Source: Salinibacterium sp. SWN248 (lineage in GTDB: Bacteria; Actinomycetota; Actinomycetes; Actinomycetales; Microbacteriaceae). From it: a stretch of DNA of 64,000 nucleotides. Positions 57,390-64,000 of the stretch are shown piece by piece. Within the stretch, counting starts at the first letter, position 1, and each line of letters opens with the position of its first letter. Location of the stretch: NCBI RefSeq assembly GCF_015864575.1, contig NZ_JADYWW010000001.1:1139719-1203718 (forward strand), written 5' to 3'. A model generated the notes under the pieces. That model did not search any database, was not told the origin of the DNA, and saw only the letters and a program-made list of their open reading frames with translations. Position numbers and translations under genes: made by a program.

Positions 57390-58477
57390 CCGGTCAGTCC
57401 TGCTGCTTCCATGATGGTTCCCTTTGCCTTGTCTTCGTTGACGATGAACTCAGTAAACGCGGCTGTGTCCTTGCCGTCAACGCCGAATCCGGCAGTCGTC
57501 ATGAATTCGACGTACTCGTCGCTCGTCACAATGTCAGCAACCTGGCATTCGAGTTCAGCAACGATGTCTTCGTCCATTCCAGCGGGGCCAGAAACGCCGC
57601 GCCAGGAACCCATCGAGAAGTCGATTCCGACCTCCTTGAGGGTCGGAACGTCGGGGTAGTTCGGGTCGCGCTCTTCGCCCATAATGGCGAGCGGGCGAGC
57701 TTCGCCGGCACCGATCATCGTGGCGTTCTCAGCGAGGCTGGCGAACGTGACATCAATACCGCCAGCAGCGAGCTCTTGAAGGGCGGGGGCAGAACCAGCG
57801 CTCGGTACCCAACGGATGTCGTTGACATCCATGCCGGCCTCGAGCAACATTCCGGCGCGAGCCAGGTCCCAAATTCCACCAATTGCTGTGCCAGAACCGA
57901 CGATGTCGCCGGGGTTAGCGCGGGCATCATCCAGAAGGTCTTCGATCGTGTCCCACGGGGCGTCAGCGGCAACCGTGATGCCCGAGGGGTCAGAGTTGAC
58001 CTGAGCGATCGGGGTGATGTCTTCATAGCTGAGGTCGGTGAGACCCTGCCAGTGCATCATGGTGATTTCCACCGTGGTCATACCGATAACGGAGCCGTCG
58101 GCGTTGCCGTTAGCGATGGCCGTGTGACCGATAACGCCACCACCGCCGTCACGGTTGACGACGTTGACCGGAACTCCCAAACGGTCAGACAACTGAATTC
58201 CGACGAAGCGAGAGACGCTGTCGGTGCCTCCGCCGGCAGCCCACGGCACGATGAATTCGATCGCACCGCTCGGGTACGTCGACGAAATGTCACACGCATC
58301 ACCCGAACTGCCCGCAGCAGAATCAGTAGAAGTTTCGCCGGACTGCGCGCAGCCACTGACGAGAAGTCCCGCGGAGACGGCTATGGCGAGTCCCGAAACC
58401 CTGACGCGACGCGAAGGCTTGTGCAAGAGCCCGCTAGAGGCGATTTTTGACATCGACATTGATATCCAACCAATCAT
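57386..58477 (-). CDS. tctC: Tripartite tricarboxylate transporter substrate-binding lipoprotein TctC
   Basis: A 363-residue extracytoplasmic binding protein of the Bug/TctC family. The signal segment ends with lipobox VSGC (Cys near residue 43). Mature motifs include IEFIVPWAAGGGTDSVSRF, where carboxylates are usually bound, NRDGGGGVIGH and GITVAADAPWDTIEDLLDD. The substrate cannot be read from the sequence; related proteins bind citrate, aromatic acids or sugar acids. In-frame ATGs at 58459 and 58453 are alternative starts that would shorten an unusually long n-region. Confidence 0.92.
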   Translation of the reverse strand: MIGWISMSMSKIASSGLLHKPSRRVRVSGLAIAVSAGLLVSGCAQSGETSTDSAAGSSGDACDISSTYPSGAIEFIVPWAAGGGTDSVSRFVGIQLSDRLGVPVNVVNRDGGGGVIGHTAIANGNADGSVIGMTTVEITMMHWQGLTDLSYEDITPIAQVNSDPSGITVAADAPWDTIEDLLDDARANPGDIVGSGTAIGGIWDLARAGMLLEAGMDVNDIRWVPSAGSAPALQELAAGGIDVTFASLAENATMIGAGEARPLAIMGEERDPNYPDVPTLKEVGIDFSMGSWRGVSGPAGMDEDIVAELECQVADIVTSDEYVEFMTTAGFGVDGKDTAAFTEFIVNEDKAKGTIMEAAGLTG

Positions 58478-58490
58478 TGTTGTTAATTCA

Positions 58491-58508
58491 CGTTCATGCT
58501 TGTGAACG
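58491..58508. promoter_or_regulatory. Inverted repeat in the tctC-iclR intergenic region
   Basis: CGTTCA-N6-TGAACG, 14 nt upstream of tctC. A candidate IclR-family site controlling the transporter operon. Confidence 0.5.
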
Positions 58509-58580
58509 CCGAAGATACCACAGTTGGCGGGGTGCTGTCTTTAGTGCTGCAAAAACTCATCGTCAGAGAAGTGCCACAAC

Positions 58581-58600
58581 GAGTTCACATCTGTAAACTC
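58581..58600. promoter_or_regulatory. Inverted repeat over the iclR -10 box
   Basis: GAGTTCACATCTGTAAACTC (7 of 8 base pairs match around ATCT). It contains TAAACT (58594-58599), the presumed -10 box lying 7 nt before the iclR ATG, so a regulator bound here would repress iclR. Confidence 0.5.
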
Positions 58601-58606
58601 CGGACT

Positions 58607-59419
58607 ATGCAACACCAGACAGCGGCGTCACCAGCCCATTCCGTCAAGTCGGCCGATCGCGCTTTGGCGATCGTCGACTTGGTCGCAGCCAAGGGGTATG
58701 TGAGCTTCACCGAGATCGTTACCGCGCTCGCGCTGCCGCGATCCAGTGCCCACGGGTTGCTCAATACGCTGCACTCTGCGGGCTGGCTTGAGCACGACAC
58801 CTCAACCCGGCAGTATTCGTTGGGGCTGCGTGCCTGGCATGTCGGCCAGATGTACACCGGTCACAACCAGATCGCTAACGCAGCACGGCCGGTGCTCGAT
58901 GACCTAGCATCCGATCTCGGCGAGACCGTTCAGCTGCTTCGCCTCGATGGTGCAGAGAGCGCATATTTCGCTATCAGCCAGCATTCCAATGAGGGAATGC
59001 GGTTCGGGTCGTCGGTCGGGATGAAGCTCCCCGCCCATGCAACAGCGCCCGGCAGGGCGCTGTTGAGCAGTCTCGATCCCACAGAAGTGAAGCGCCGACT
59101 TGTTGCCGCTCCTGCGCCGTTGTTGGTCAACAAGGTGGCGGTCGAGGCGCCCGTTCTTCTTGCCCGCATTGCCGAAGTGAAGGCGCGGGGCTACGCCCTA
59201 GACGATGAGACTTACCTCGCAGGCTCCCGCAGTGTTGCTGTGCCGCTCACGAGCGCGACCGGCGGAATCACTACAGCGATCTCCATCACGATGTCGGCGA
59301 CGCGCACGAGCGATCTCTGGCCGACGGATGTGCTGCGGGCTCTGGTGGCGGCAGCGCACGAAGTGCGGGTGCGGCTCGGCGCTCGCGAGCCCGAGATTGT
59401 GGTTCCAGCGCTGGGGTAG
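58607..59419 (+). CDS. IclR family transcriptional regulator
   Basis: A 270-residue regulator. The N-terminal winged helix starts SVKSADRALAIVDLVAAKGYVSFTEIVTALALPRSSAHGLLNTL. The C-terminal effector domain (residues about 85-260) has LRLDGAESAYFAISQHS and LPAHATAPGRALLSSL. IclR proteins usually sense the transported acid or a breakdown product. It diverges from tctCBA and is upstream of the catabolic genes. The ATG at 58607 follows the -10 box; no ribosome binding site. Confidence 0.92.
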   Translation: MQHQTAASPAHSVKSADRALAIVDLVAAKGYVSFTEIVTALALPRSSAHGLLNTLHSAGWLEHDTSTRQYSLGLRAWHVGQMYTGHNQIANAARPVLDDLASDLGETVQLLRLDGAESAYFAISQHSNEGMRFGSSVGMKLPAHATAPGRALLSSLDPTEVKRRLVAAPAPLLVNKVAVEAPVLLARIAEVKARGYALDDETYLAGSRSVAVPLTSATGGITTAISITMSATRTSDLWPTDVLRALVAAAHEVRVRLGAREPEIVVPALG

Positions 59420-59456
59420 TCCCGGCGCTCTCGCCCCACGGCCGAACTTGAGATCT

Positions 59457-59474
59457 TGGTATACCAGTATACTA
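59457..59474. promoter_or_regulatory. Operator box TGGTATAC-CA-GTATACTA before the RraA-like gene
   Basis: Arms of 8 bp with one mismatch, 35 nt before the ATG. The core TTGGTATACCA recurs upstream of the SDR gene at 62613. TATACT inside the right arm may be the -10 box. It is a candidate site for the GntR/FCD regulator encoded at 60282. Confidence 0.6.
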
Positions 59475-59508
59475 AATCCGGATGTCGGCCTAATGGAGGG
59501 TTTTGAGA

Positions 59509-60270
59509 ATGCACACCAATTCAGCGAATCGCAGTGAGATCGATGAGCAAGCGGCGGCGCACCTCGCCCCGTTGAGCCCCGAAGCGACCCTCGCTCTCAG
59601 TCGAGTGAGCACCGCAACGATCACCACTCAGCTGATGTCTCGTGGGCTGCGCAACACCTACCTCGAGGGGCTCGAATTCTCGAACCCCGAGCGCCAGCGT
59701 CTGCTCGGAGAAGCCTTCACAATGCGGTGCATCCCCGCCAGAGAAGACATCGATGTGCCGTCGATCTTTCAGGACTACGACCATCCGCAACGGATCGGTG
59801 TCGAGTCGGTCGAACCGGGGCAAGTGCTCGTCATTGATGCTCGCGGCAAGAAGCGGGCGGCATCCATTGGGCACATTCTCGCGACACGCTTGAAGATGCG
59901 GGGAGCAAGCGGAATCGTCAGCGACGGCTCGTTCCGCGACATGGTCGGTTTCGAAGAACTAGACCTGCCGACGTTCTCTGCCGGAGCATCGCCGACAACC
60001 AACCTGGCGCAGCACCACGTTGTGGACTTTCAGATCCCGATCGCGTGCGCTGAAGTCGCTATTTACCCGGGCGACATCATGGTGGGCGATCGCGATGGAG
60101 TGGTCTGCATCCCGCGTCACCTCGCCGAGTCTGTGGCGCATGACGCTCTCGAACAGGAAGAGCTCGAAGAATTCATCCTGTCGAAAGTTGAAGCGGGAAG
60201 CCCGCTGCGCGGAACATATCCACCCAACGAAGAACTGCTGAAGAGCTACAGCGAACTGCTGCCCAACTAA
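59509..60270 (+). CDS. RraA-like protein (class II pyruvate aldolase-like)
   Basis: A 253-residue member of the RraA/HMG-CHA aldolase fold. The core GASGIVSDGSFRDMVGFEELDLP holds the Arg-Asp pair used for metal and substrate binding in the aldolases. GVESVEPGQVLVIDARGKKRAASIGHILATRL and VYPGDIMVGDRDGVVCIP-like motifs (here AIYPGDIMVGDRDG) are also present. The catabolic setting points to an aldolase or decarboxylase acting on an oxo-acid, not to RNase E regulation. The ATG at 59509 is 8 nt after GGAGGG; a TTG two codons upstream is less likely. Confidence 0.85.
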   Translation: MHTNSANRSEIDEQAAAHLAPLSPEATLALSRVSTATITTQLMSRGLRNTYLEGLEFSNPERQRLLGEAFTMRCIPAREDIDVPSIFQDYDHPQRIGVESVEPGQVLVIDARGKKRAASIGHILATRLKMRGASGIVSDGSFRDMVGFEELDLPTFSAGASPTTNLAQHHVVDFQIPIACAEVAIYPGDIMVGDRDGVVCIPRHLAESVAHDALEQEELEEFILSKVEAGSPLRGTYPPNEELLKSYSELLPN

Positions 60271-60281
60271 TCGTGAGTCCG

Positions 60282-60968
60282 CTACAGTCCGAGCTCACGC
60301 TTGGTTACACGCTCGATGGAGGCACCAATGTGTTCTTTCATCAGACGCGCTGCCGTCGTGGCATCCCCGCTGCTCGCTGCAGCGTAGATGGCTTCGTGCT
60401 CGCTCGCTTCGATCTCGCGTCGCGGCCAGTTCTCCCAGAGCACTCCAGCAACGGCCAACGCCGTGAGATCCTGCAAACGGTCGAGCGAATCGACGATGAA
60501 CTCGTTCTCGCTATTGGCATACATTCCGCGATGAAAGCGACGGTTGGCGAGCGCGGTCGCCGCGTTGTCGTTGGCGGCGGCGAAGATGCGAGCGTCAGCC
60601 AGCGCCTGACCAGCGACAGTGAACTCACGACCGCTTCGCGCAGCATCCATAATGGCCCACGGTTCGAGCAAGACACGCTCTTCATAAATGTGGCGGATGT
60701 CGGTGAACCCCAGCCGGCGAACCGAAATGCGGCGGGCCTGAACATCCAGCAGTCCCGATCGCTCGAGCACAATCAGCGCTTCACGCACGGGAGTTTTCGA
60801 GACCCCCAACTGCTCGGCAATCTTTCGCTCGACAAGAACCTGACCAGGTTCCAAGGCTCCAGAAACGATCGCCGACCGCAGTGCATCGATGATCTGATCC
60901 GTGCGCGTGGGAGTGTCCGCCTGCGGCGGCAGCGGGGACGGAAAAGTGGCGTCGAGCGACTGGGTCAT
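60282..60968 (-). CDS. GntR family regulator, FadR/FCD subfamily
   Basis: A 228-residue regulator. The N-terminal winged helix (residues about 20-85) has LEPGQVLVERKIAEQLGVSKTPVREALIVLERSGLL. The FCD effector domain follows with Asp/His metal-binding residues in its helices (RRFHRGMYANSENEFI; EHEAIYAAASSGD). FCD proteins respond to sugar acids and other carboxylates. It is convergent with the RraA-like gene and divergent from the aldehyde dehydrogenase gene, and is the likely reader of the TTGGTATACC boxes. TAGGCT lies 7 nt before its ATG. Confidence 0.92.
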   Translation of the reverse strand: MTQSLDATFPSPLPPQADTPTRTDQIIDALRSAIVSGALEPGQVLVERKIAEQLGVSKTPVREALIVLERSGLLDVQARRISVRRLGFTDIRHIYEERVLLEPWAIMDAARSGREFTVAGQALADARIFAAANDNAATALANRRFHRGMYANSENEFIVDSLDRLQDLTALAVAGVLWENWPRREIEASEHEAIYAAASSGDATTAARLMKEHIGASIERVTKRELGL

Positions 60969-60975
60969 GGAGGTC

Positions 60976-60981
60976 AGCCTA
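60976..60981 (-). promoter_or_regulatory. -10 box of the GntR gene
   Basis: TAGGCT on the minus strand, 7 nt before the ATG at 60968. Confidence 0.5.
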
Positions 60982-61066
60982 AACGACCACACGCTCTGCC
61001 TCGCAAATGCGACACCAGAACGGCCGCGCACCTCACACCCCACCGCCCCTCATCCTTGGGAGAATC

Positions 61067-62602
61067 ATGCTGACAACGACCAACCCCGCAACCGGGATTA
61101 CGAACGAAACCGACATTGAACAGACGTCACCGGCAGAGACCGCCGCGCGGGCCGCATCCGCGCAGCTAGCGTTTGACACGGTGCGGGGGAGCACTCGTGA
61201 CTGGCGGGCCGGGCTGTTGGAGGCACTCGCCGACGGTTTAGAACGTCACCGCCCAGCGCTTGTCGCCACAGCCAATGACGAAACCGGTCTCGGCGAGGCG
61301 CGGTTGAATGGCGAACTCAGTCGCTCGCAATTTCAATTTCGACTGTTTGCTGAAGCTCTTCGTGAAGGCAGCTACCTCGAGGCCACAATCGACCACGCCG
61401 GGGAAACCCCGCTAGGGGCTGCGCCTGAGCTGCGCCGGATGCTGCTGCCCATTGGGCCAGTAGCGGTCTTCGGATCGAGCAACTTTCCGTTCGCGTTCTC
61501 TGTTGTGGGCGGTGACACCGCATCGGCGCTCGCGGCGGGCAACAGCGTCGTCATCAAGGCGCACAGTTCGCATCCGCTCACCTCGCAGTTGTCGTTCAGC
61601 GCGCTCGTTGACGCGGCTTCGGCCTACGGTGCTCCGGAGGGCATCCTTGGCATTGTGTATGGCACCGAGTCGGGGCGTGTTCTCGTGGCCGACCCGCACA
61701 TCGCTGCCGTCGGATTCACCGGATCGCTCGGAGCAGGCGAAGCGCTGCTGGCAATCATCAGCACGCGCCCCAACCCGATTCCGTTCTACGGAGAACTCAG
61801 CAGCCTGAACCCGCTAATTGTGACGCCGGCGGCAGCAGCCGAGCGCACGACGCAGATCGCTGAAGGGCTGTTCGGATCCTTCACCCTGGGGGCCGGTCAG
61901 TTCTGCACCAAGCCGGGCGTCGCCTTCGTGCCGCGGGGGGCGAGCGGAGACGCGATCCTCGAAGATCTGCGAGCGCGCACCGCCGCGGCTGGTGGAATGG
62001 TGCTGCTCAACGAACGCATTTCGCATTCGCTGACCGACATCCTCGGAAGAATCACGAATGATGGTGGCGCGAACGTACTCGCGGTCGGCTCGTTGGCTGG
62101 CGCGGGCATCCTTGCGGCGCCCACGCTGCTGGAGATCGATGCTGCAGACTTCACTGAAGCAACCGCCGAGGAAGCTTTCGGGCCCGTGCTCGTTGTCGCT
62201 CGCTTCGACTCGCTTGAGCAGATCTTCCACGCCGTCGATGCCATGCCCGGTTCGCTCACCGCCACTATTCACCACGGCGATGATGAACCGGATGTCGTAC
62301 GCCAACTTTCTGAGCGGATTGCGCCGACAGTCGGTCGACTCGTTTTCAACGGCTTTCCTACCGGAGTGCGAGTGTCGTGGGCGCAACACCACGGCGGAAA
62401 CTGGCCGTCCACAAACTCCCAACACAGCTCGGTCGGTGTCAGCGCCATCCGTCGTTTTCTCCGCCCGATCGCTTTTCAGGATGCGCCAGCAGCAGTGCTC
62501 CCCGAAGAGTTGCGGGAGGAGTTCTCCTCAATCCCGCGTCGTATTGACGGTGTGCTCGTTCTTCCAGCCCGTGCCGCGACCAGCAAAAAGGTGATCGTGT
62601 AG
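61067..62602 (+). CDS. Aldehyde dehydrogenase, 2,5-dioxovalerate dehydrogenase-like
   Basis: A 511-residue NAD(P)-dependent aldehyde dehydrogenase. The cofactor-binding stretch FGSSNFPFAFSVVGGDTASA and AGNSVVIKAHSSHP are characteristic of the alpha-ketoglutaric semialdehyde dehydrogenase group. The catalytic Cys is in GAGQFCTKPG (near residue 282) and the general-base Glu in YGELSSLNP (near 243). This group oxidises 2,5-dioxopentanoate to 2-oxoglutarate at the end of sugar-acid pathways. GGGAGA precedes the ATG by 4-5 nt. It diverges from the GntR gene. Confidence 0.88.
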   Translation: MLTTTNPATGITNETDIEQTSPAETAARAASAQLAFDTVRGSTRDWRAGLLEALADGLERHRPALVATANDETGLGEARLNGELSRSQFQFRLFAEALREGSYLEATIDHAGETPLGAAPELRRMLLPIGPVAVFGSSNFPFAFSVVGGDTASALAAGNSVVIKAHSSHPLTSQLSFSALVDAASAYGAPEGILGIVYGTESGRVLVADPHIAAVGFTGSLGAGEALLAIISTRPNPIPFYGELSSLNPLIVTPAAAAERTTQIAEGLFGSFTLGAGQFCTKPGVAFVPRGASGDAILEDLRARTAAAGGMVLLNERISHSLTDILGRITNDGGANVLAVGSLAGAGILAAPTLLEIDAADFTEATAEEAFGPVLVVARFDSLEQIFHAVDAMPGSLTATIHHGDDEPDVVRQLSERIAPTVGRLVFNGFPTGVRVSWAQHHGGNWPSTNSQHSSVGVSAIRRFLRPIAFQDAPAAVLPEELREEFSSIPRRIDGVLVLPARAATSKKVIV

Positions 62603-62612
62603 CCTCGACTCG

Positions 62613-62624
62613 TTGGTATACCAA
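62613..62624. promoter_or_regulatory. Operator box TTGGTATACCAA before the SDR gene
   Basis: A perfect 12-bp palindrome, 10 nt after the aldehyde dehydrogenase stop and 59 nt before the SDR ATG. It shares TTGGTATACCA with the box at 59456. Confidence 0.65.
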
Positions 62625-62683
62625 GCCTGACCATCCCCGATTTTTAGTACCTGTTTTCCATCGCTCAACCAGAAAGAGGCACC

Positions 62684-63448
62684 ATGCAGCTCAACCTCAC
62701 CGGCCGCAAAGCCCTAGTCACCGGCGCAGGACAAGGAATTGGCGCGGCAATCGCGCTCGGTCTCGCCCAAGCCGGCGCAGATGTCGTCGTCCACTACGCC
62801 AAGAGCAAGGATGCCGCTGCCGACGTCGTGGCCCAGATCGTGGCACTCGGCCGCACTTCGGTCGCGGTGCAGGGTGACCTCACCGACTCTGCCCAGGCAA
62901 CATCCGTCGTGGATGCCGCTGCGCAAGCGCTTGGTGGTCTCGACATCATCGTCAACAACGCGGGAAACCTCGTGGGGCGTCACACGATCGCCGAGATGAG
63001 CGATGAGCACTGGCACCAGGTGATGGATGTCAACGCCACGAGCGGGTTCTTCGTCTCTCGCGCGGCGATCCCGTACCTGACGCAGTCGAGCGCCGGCCGC
63101 GTCATCATGATGTCGTCGCTCGCCTCCGAAAATGGTGGTGGCGCCGGTGCTGTTGCCTACGCGACGGCAAAGTCCGCCATCGTCGGCTTCACGCGAGGTC
63201 TCGCCAAGGAACTTGCTCCGTCGAACATCACCGTCAATGCTCTCGCGCCCGGGTTCATCGGTGACACCCCGTTCCACAACAACTTCACGCCCAGCAGTGC
63301 GCAGCCGGGAATCATTGCCGGGGTGCCGTTGGGCCGCGCGGGAACAGTGGAAGACGTCGCCGGCGTCACTGCCTTCTTGGCCTCTGACCTGTCGTCGTAC
63401 GTGACGGGGCAGGTTCTCGACATTAACGGCGGGTTGAACTTCCGCTAG
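62684..63448 (+). CDS. SDR family oxidoreductase
   Basis: A 254-residue classical short-chain dehydrogenase. The cofactor motif is TGAGQGIG (residues 13-20), followed by NNAGNLVGR, the active-site Ser in MMSSLAS and the YATAK catalytic Tyr-Lys pair. The C-terminus GQVLDINGGLNF is typical of FabG-like and sugar dehydrogenases. Given its neighbours it probably oxidises a sugar or hydroxy-acid intermediate of the same pathway. GAAAGAGG precedes the ATG. Confidence 0.92.
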   Translation: MQLNLTGRKALVTGAGQGIGAAIALGLAQAGADVVVHYAKSKDAAADVVAQIVALGRTSVAVQGDLTDSAQATSVVDAAAQALGGLDIIVNNAGNLVGRHTIAEMSDEHWHQVMDVNATSGFFVSRAAIPYLTQSSAGRVIMMSSLASENGGGAGAVAYATAKSAIVGFTRGLAKELAPSNITVNALAPGFIGDTPFHNNFTPSSAQPGIIAGVPLGRAGTVEDVAGVTAFLASDLSSYVTGQVLDINGGLNFR

Positions 63449-63478
63449 CCAGCAATTCCGCGTCCGCTCACGAGAGCG

Positions 63479-64000
63479 CTATCCCTTCAGGGGGATGACC
63501 GCGATCTTGCCCTTAGTGCCCGCCACCACGAGAACGTTGCTGGCCTCGATACCGTCGAGGGCGGCAACGATTTCGGCGATGCCCGGTTCAAGCGGCGAAG
63601 CGGTCGCGCGCTGTAGAACCGTCACGCGGGCTCCGGTTGCAGCGCGCACGGCATCCACGAGTTCGGCGTTGTCGTGGGAGGCCACGAGTGTGACGTGACC
63701 GATGCGACGAACGACTTCTTCAGTGACGTTGGAGGCGCGGTCTCGTTGCCAAATCGCGAAATGGTAGGCGGCAACGAGGAGGGTGGCCGTGAGCAGCCCG
63801 AGAGCTTGACGTGAACGCTCCACGAAGCTTTCACCACTGCCACCATCGAGCAAGAACGAGAACAGCTGAAAGCCGATCACAAGCAACGTGATGAGTGCCA
63901 CGAGTGCGCTGAGGCCGAAAATGATCACGAGATAGATGCGCCGACCGGGAGTCGCCACGCGCTCAGGAGCTGACGCGTGCAGCGGGCGCCAGGCTCTCCA
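63479..64000 (-). CDS. DUF5671-like membrane protein (partial, N-terminus outside the window)
   Basis: The frame is open through the right edge, so this is the C-terminal part (at least 173 residues). A membrane helix pair (YLVIIFGLSALVALITLLVIGF and QALGLLTATLLVAAYHFAIWQ) matches the DUF5671 repeat, which occurs in several copies in related proteins. A soluble C-terminal part follows (residues VTLVASHDNAEL to VIPLKG). A GTG at 63958 could be read as a start, but the sequence upstream of it (WRPLHAS) reads on as protein. Function unknown. Confidence 0.7.
   Translation of the reverse strand, partial: WRAWRPLHASAPERVATPGRRIYLVIIFGLSALVALITLLVIGFQLFSFLLDGGSGESFVERSRQALGLLTATLLVAAYHFAIWQRDRASNVTEEVVRRIGHVTLVASHDNAELVDAVRAATGARVTVLQRATASPLEPGIAEIVAALDGIEASNVLVVAGTKGKIAVIPLKG

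Overview
The window looks like a chromosomal segment of a high-GC Gram-positive actinobacterium, most likely of the family Microbacteriaceae (inference from gene content and synteny; no 16S rRNA is present). Pointers are MtrA-MtrB-LpqB, a WhiB1-type iron-sulfur regulator, a PdtaS-type histidine kinase, a long-form HPF beside SecA, many GTG starts, and numerous leaderless promoters in which a TANNNT box lies 6-7 nt before the start codon.

Region 1 (1-20.8 kb) is core housekeeping DNA. A five-gene operon on the minus strand (GPDPase-type membrane protein, DUF4129, DUF4350, MoxR ATPase, DUF58) diverges from mtrA-mtrB-lpqB. Then come comF, hpf, secA, an Rv3235-family protein, a conserved protein of unknown role, a BldC-like HTH protein, a SAF/CpaB-like protein, a CpaE-like P-loop protein, pdtaS and whiB1. 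The order parallels the Mycobacterium tuberculosis Rv3246c-to-Rv3219 region. A Bcp peroxiredoxin and tRNA-Lys(CTT) close it.

Region 2 (21-31.6 kb) is more accessory. It has a 555-bp stretch without a gene, a sortase-type (LAxTG) surface protein with two cysteine-bearing repeats, an M23 peptidase, a class I GATase-like hydrolase, and a TetR-regulated export operon. In that operon an MMPL transporter is fused to a degenerate ABC-ATPase domain and followed by a YhgE/Pip permease. An HExxH lipoprotein follows.

Region 3 (31.8-49.5 kb) is biosynthetic: otsA-otsB (trehalose), ilvD-ilvB-ilvN-ilvC, serA, leuB-ilvE-FAH family protein-gltX. It is interspersed with small membrane or lipoprotein genes and a ThiF-like protein that lacks the usual zinc cysteines.

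Region 4 (49.5-55.3 kb) holds a thioredoxin-reductase-like flavoprotein with a degenerate NADPH motif, a PadR-membrane protein pair, tRNA-Gln(CTG), an SMI1/KNR4-like protein, an SRPBCC protein, a small PASTA-like lipoprotein and a MarR-MFS pair.

Region 5 (55.4-63.4 kb) is a coherent uptake and catabolism island: a tripartite tricarboxylate transporter (TctCBA) divergent from an IclR regulator, then an RraA-like aldolase, a GntR/FCD regulator, a 2,5-dioxovalerate-type aldehyde dehydrogenase and an SDR. Two copies of a TTGGTATACC box precede the aldolase and the SDR. The island probably imports a carboxylate or sugar acid and degrades it towards 2-oxoglutarate. The window ends inside a DUF5671-like membrane protein gene.
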